Translations under genes and position numbers: made by a program
Notes under the pieces: generated by a model
Told to the model about the DNA's origin: nothing
Databases searched by the model: none
Seen by the model: only the letters and a program-made list of their open reading frames with translations
From: Actinobacteria bacterium BACL4 MAG-120820-bin23
GTDB lineage: Bacteria; Actinomycetota; Actinomycetes; Nanopelagicales; Nanopelagicaceae
NCBI GenBank assembly: GCA_001437855.1
Contig: LIBD01000032.1
Location: 1 to 8,376, forward strand
Direction of reading: 5' to 3'
Length of the DNA: 8,376 nt
Shown: one piece after another, positions 6,959 through 8,376 of the stretch
Layout: each line of letters opens with the position of its first letter
Numbering within the stretch: the stretch's first letter is position 1

Positions 6959-6964
6959 ACCCTA
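6959..6964 (-). promoter_or_regulatory. Candidate -10 element for dcd
   Basis: On the minus strand this reads TAGGGT (TANNNT), 8 nt before the GTG of dcd, so the transcript would have almost no leader. The plus strand carries TACCCT at 6963-6968, overlapping it by 2 bp and part of the same 11-mer found at the etfD-like promoter, which could fire in the opposite direction. The AGGG within it is also 9 nt from the GTG and might instead act as a weak ribosome site. Confidence 0.35.
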
Positions 6965-6995
6965 CCCTTAAAGTTATCCAATCGTTAGGAAAACC

Positions 6996-7029
6996 TACTG
7001 GCGGGTATTGATTAAGTTACCGGTCAGTA
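6996..7029. promoter_or_regulatory. Pair of TetR-like dyad operators upstream of fadE5-like gene
   Basis: Two 12-mers of the form TAC-N6-GTA, TACTGGCGGGTA (6996-7007) and TACCGGTCAGTA (7018-7029), lie 22 bp apart, two helical turns. One matches the reverse complement of the other at 10 of 12 positions. The first ends where the proposed -35 begins and the second lies in the -35/-10 spacer, the classic place for a repressor. Such TAC...GTA dyads resemble sites of TetR-type regulators of fatty-acid oxidation genes; the regulator is not in this window. Confidence 0.5.
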
Positions 7030-7036
7030 GCATGCT
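7008..7036 (+). promoter_or_regulatory. Candidate leaderless promoter of fadE5-like gene
   Basis: TTGATT (7008-7013, 4/6 to TTGACA) and CATGCT (7031-7036) are separated by 17 bp, and the -10 ends 6 nt before the ATG at 7043, so transcription would start on the start codon. No Shine-Dalgarno is present. TAGCAT at 7028-7033 is an alternative -10 giving a 2-3 nt leader. Both overlap or touch the second dyad operator. Confidence 0.45.
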
Positions 7037-7042
7037 TATCCC

Positions 7043-8376
7043 ATGGGACATTACATAGCTAATCTGCGGGATATTGAGTTTTGCCTTTTTGATCTATTAG
7101 AGCGCGAATCAATTTTAGGAAAAGGAATCTATAAAGATTTAGATCGCGAGACTGCAATGGGCATGCTCGAAGAGGTAAAGCGCATGGCCGAAAATGATTT
7201 AGCGGATAGCTTTGTTGATAGTGATCGAAAGGGCGTGGATTTTAATTCTGCTACTGGCGATGTTAAGTTGCCAGAGTCATTTAAAAAATCTTATAAAACA
7301 TTTATTGATAATGAGTGGTGGCGCATTGATGCCCCAGTTGAATTAGGCGGTACTGCAATTCCACCATCAATTAGATGGGCAATTGCTGAAATGGTTTTAG
7401 GTTCTAATCCTTCAATTCATATTTACGCATCCGGTACTGCATTTGCACATGTGGCATATGTTTATGGCACAGAGGAACAAAAGAAGATTGCAAAATTAAT
7501 GGTAGATAAGCAATGGGGAGCAACCATGATGCTTACTGAACCAGATGCCGGTAGTGATGTTGGTGCTGGTAGATCAAAGGCGATTAAGCAAGCAGATGGT
7601 ACTTGGCATATTACTGGTACAAAAAGATTTATTACCTCAGGGGATTCTGATCTAACTGAAAACATTATTCACTTTGTACTAGCTCGCCCAGAGGGAGCAG
7701 TTGCCGGTACTAAAGGTTTAGATCTTTATATGATTCCTAAATTTATGTTTGATTTTAATACTGGTGAGTTAGGTAAGCGCAATGGAGTTTATGTAACCAA
7801 GATTGAAGACAAGATGGGATTAAATGTCTCTGCTACCTGTGAGATGAACCTAGGTGAAAAGGAGCCAGCAGTTGGCTACCTATTAGGTGAAGTTCATGAT
7901 GGTATTGCACAGATGTTTAAAGTTATTGAGTACGCCCGCATGATGGTGGGAACCAAAGCAATTGCCACACTTAGCGCTGGCTACCAACAAGCACTTGCTT
8001 ACGCCAAAACTAGAGTTCAAGGGCCAGATTTAATAAAGGCTAAAGATAAAAACTCTCCTAGAGTTGAAATTATTAAGCACCCTGATGTGCGCAGATCTTT
8101 AATGGTGCAAAAGTCATACTCTGAAGGTATGCGAGCGCTAGTTCTCTATACCGCTTCAATTCAAGATGCTTATGCCTTAGCGGTTGCAGAGGGGGCAGAT
8201 CCAGAGAAGATTGAGGATTACCATCTAGTAAATGATTTACTCCTGCCAATTGTTAAAGGTTACGGCAGTGAGAAGTCATACACATTACTTGGTACTGAAT
8301 CCTTACAAACCTTTGGTGGCTCAGGCTTTACTACCGATTGGCCACTTGAGCAGTATGTGCGAGATGCCAAGATCGA
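7043..8376 (+). CDS. fadE5: FadE5-like acyl-CoA dehydrogenase, 3'-truncated
   Basis: The first 444 residues of an acyl-CoA dehydrogenase that introduces the 2,3-double bond in acyl-CoA and passes electrons from FAD to electron-transfer flavoprotein. The N-terminus MGHYIANLRDIEFCLFDLLE is typical of the long (about 600-aa) FadE5-type class rather than the short 380-aa class. LPESFKKS (76-83), the FAD/substrate motif LTEPDAGSDVG (164-174), KRFITSGD (194-201), FVLARPEGA (211-219), ARMMVGTKAIATLS (298-311), HPDVRRSLM (346-354) and QTFGGSGFT (422-430) closely recall M. tuberculosis FadE5. The frame is open to the edge of the window, which cuts a few residues before the expected YEGT motif with the catalytic Glu. 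The in-frame TAG at 7028-7030 makes the ATG at 7043 the first start. It probably feeds the EtfD-like protein encoded 3 kb upstream through ETF, and may be controlled by the paired dyads. Confidence 0.93.
   Translation, partial: MGHYIANLRDIEFCLFDLLERESILGKGIYKDLDRETAMGMLEEVKRMAENDLADSFVDSDRKGVDFNSATGDVKLPESFKKSYKTFIDNEWWRIDAPVELGGTAIPPSIRWAIAEMVLGSNPSIHIYASGTAFAHVAYVYGTEEQKKIAKLMVDKQWGATMMLTEPDAGSDVGAGRSKAIKQADGTWHITGTKRFITSGDSDLTENIIHFVLARPEGAVAGTKGLDLYMIPKFMFDFNTGELGKRNGVYVTKIEDKMGLNVSATCEMNLGEKEPAVGYLLGEVHDGIAQMFKVIEYARMMVGTKAIATLSAGYQQALAYAKTRVQGPDLIKAKDKNSPRVEIIKHPDVRRSLMVQKSYSEGMRALVLYTASIQDAYALAVAEGADPEKIEDYHLVNDLLLPIVKGYGSEKSYTLLGTESLQTFGGSGFTTDWPLEQYVRDAKI

Noticed and set aside
6974..6982. 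TTATCCAAT, a further DnaA-like 9-mer in the dcd-fadE5 gap
   Set aside because: Two mismatches, including the CACA core, and no companion boxes; expected by chance in AT-rich gaps.
7462..7665. 67-codon minus-strand open frame
   Set aside because: Lies wholly within the clearly coding FadE5-like gene on the plus strand and shows no motif or start signal.

Overview
The window looks like a stretch of core chromosome from a low-GC, streamlined actinobacterium. A freshwater acI/Nanopelagicales-type organism (Planktophila/Nanopelagicus-like) is my best guess. The protein sequences recall Mycobacterium homologues (CrgA, Dcd, a PhoP/TrcR-type regulator, FadE5, the Rv0338c/EtfD-type membrane oxidoreductase), while the DNA is clearly AT-richer and nearly every intergenic gap is short or absent. 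The taxon is inferred from memory of protein families, not from a search.

Layout, left to right. (1) The 3' part of a pknB-type Ser/Thr kinase gene (end of the kinase lobe, one membrane helix, three PASTA domains) runs from the left edge. It meets, tail to tail with a 4-bp overlap, a minus-strand glutamine amidotransferase gene (pabA/trpG). (2) Divergent from pabA, only 27 bp away, is crgA, a small two-helix division protein. The order pknB-pabA/trpG-crgA is a known actinobacterial neighbourhood near the replication origin. (3) An 88-bp gap holds a tight cluster of DnaA-box-like 9-mers and a probable leaderless promoter. It leads into a 687-aa membrane-bound Fe-S/CCG-domain oxidoreductase resembling mycobacterial EtfD. 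(4) A two-component pair follows: an OmpR/PhoP-type regulator with a strong Shine-Dalgarno, preceded by a PhoP-like direct repeat and a 16-bp palindrome, and a PhoR-like sensor kinase. (5) The kinase gene abuts, end to end with no gap, a minus-strand dcd (dCTP deaminase, probably bifunctional with dUTPase). (6) Divergent from dcd is a FadE5-like acyl-CoA dehydrogenase, running off the right edge just before its expected catalytic Glu. Its promoter region carries two copies of a TetR-like 12-bp dyad.

Functional links: FadE5-type dehydrogenases pass electrons to electron-transfer flavoprotein, and EtfD-type proteins are thought to pass them on to the quinone pool, so two parts of one fatty-acid-oxidation electron path lie within about 5 kb. 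PknB and CrgA both belong to control of cell-wall growth and division. pabA and dcd are folate/tryptophan and nucleotide housekeeping genes.

I found no mobile element, CRISPR array, tRNA, rRNA, or evidently new multi-gene system. No gene-free stretch exceeds 100 bp. The most interesting material is regulatory: the DnaA-box cluster, the PhoP-like box, the paired operators at fadE5, and the pattern of leaderless starts.
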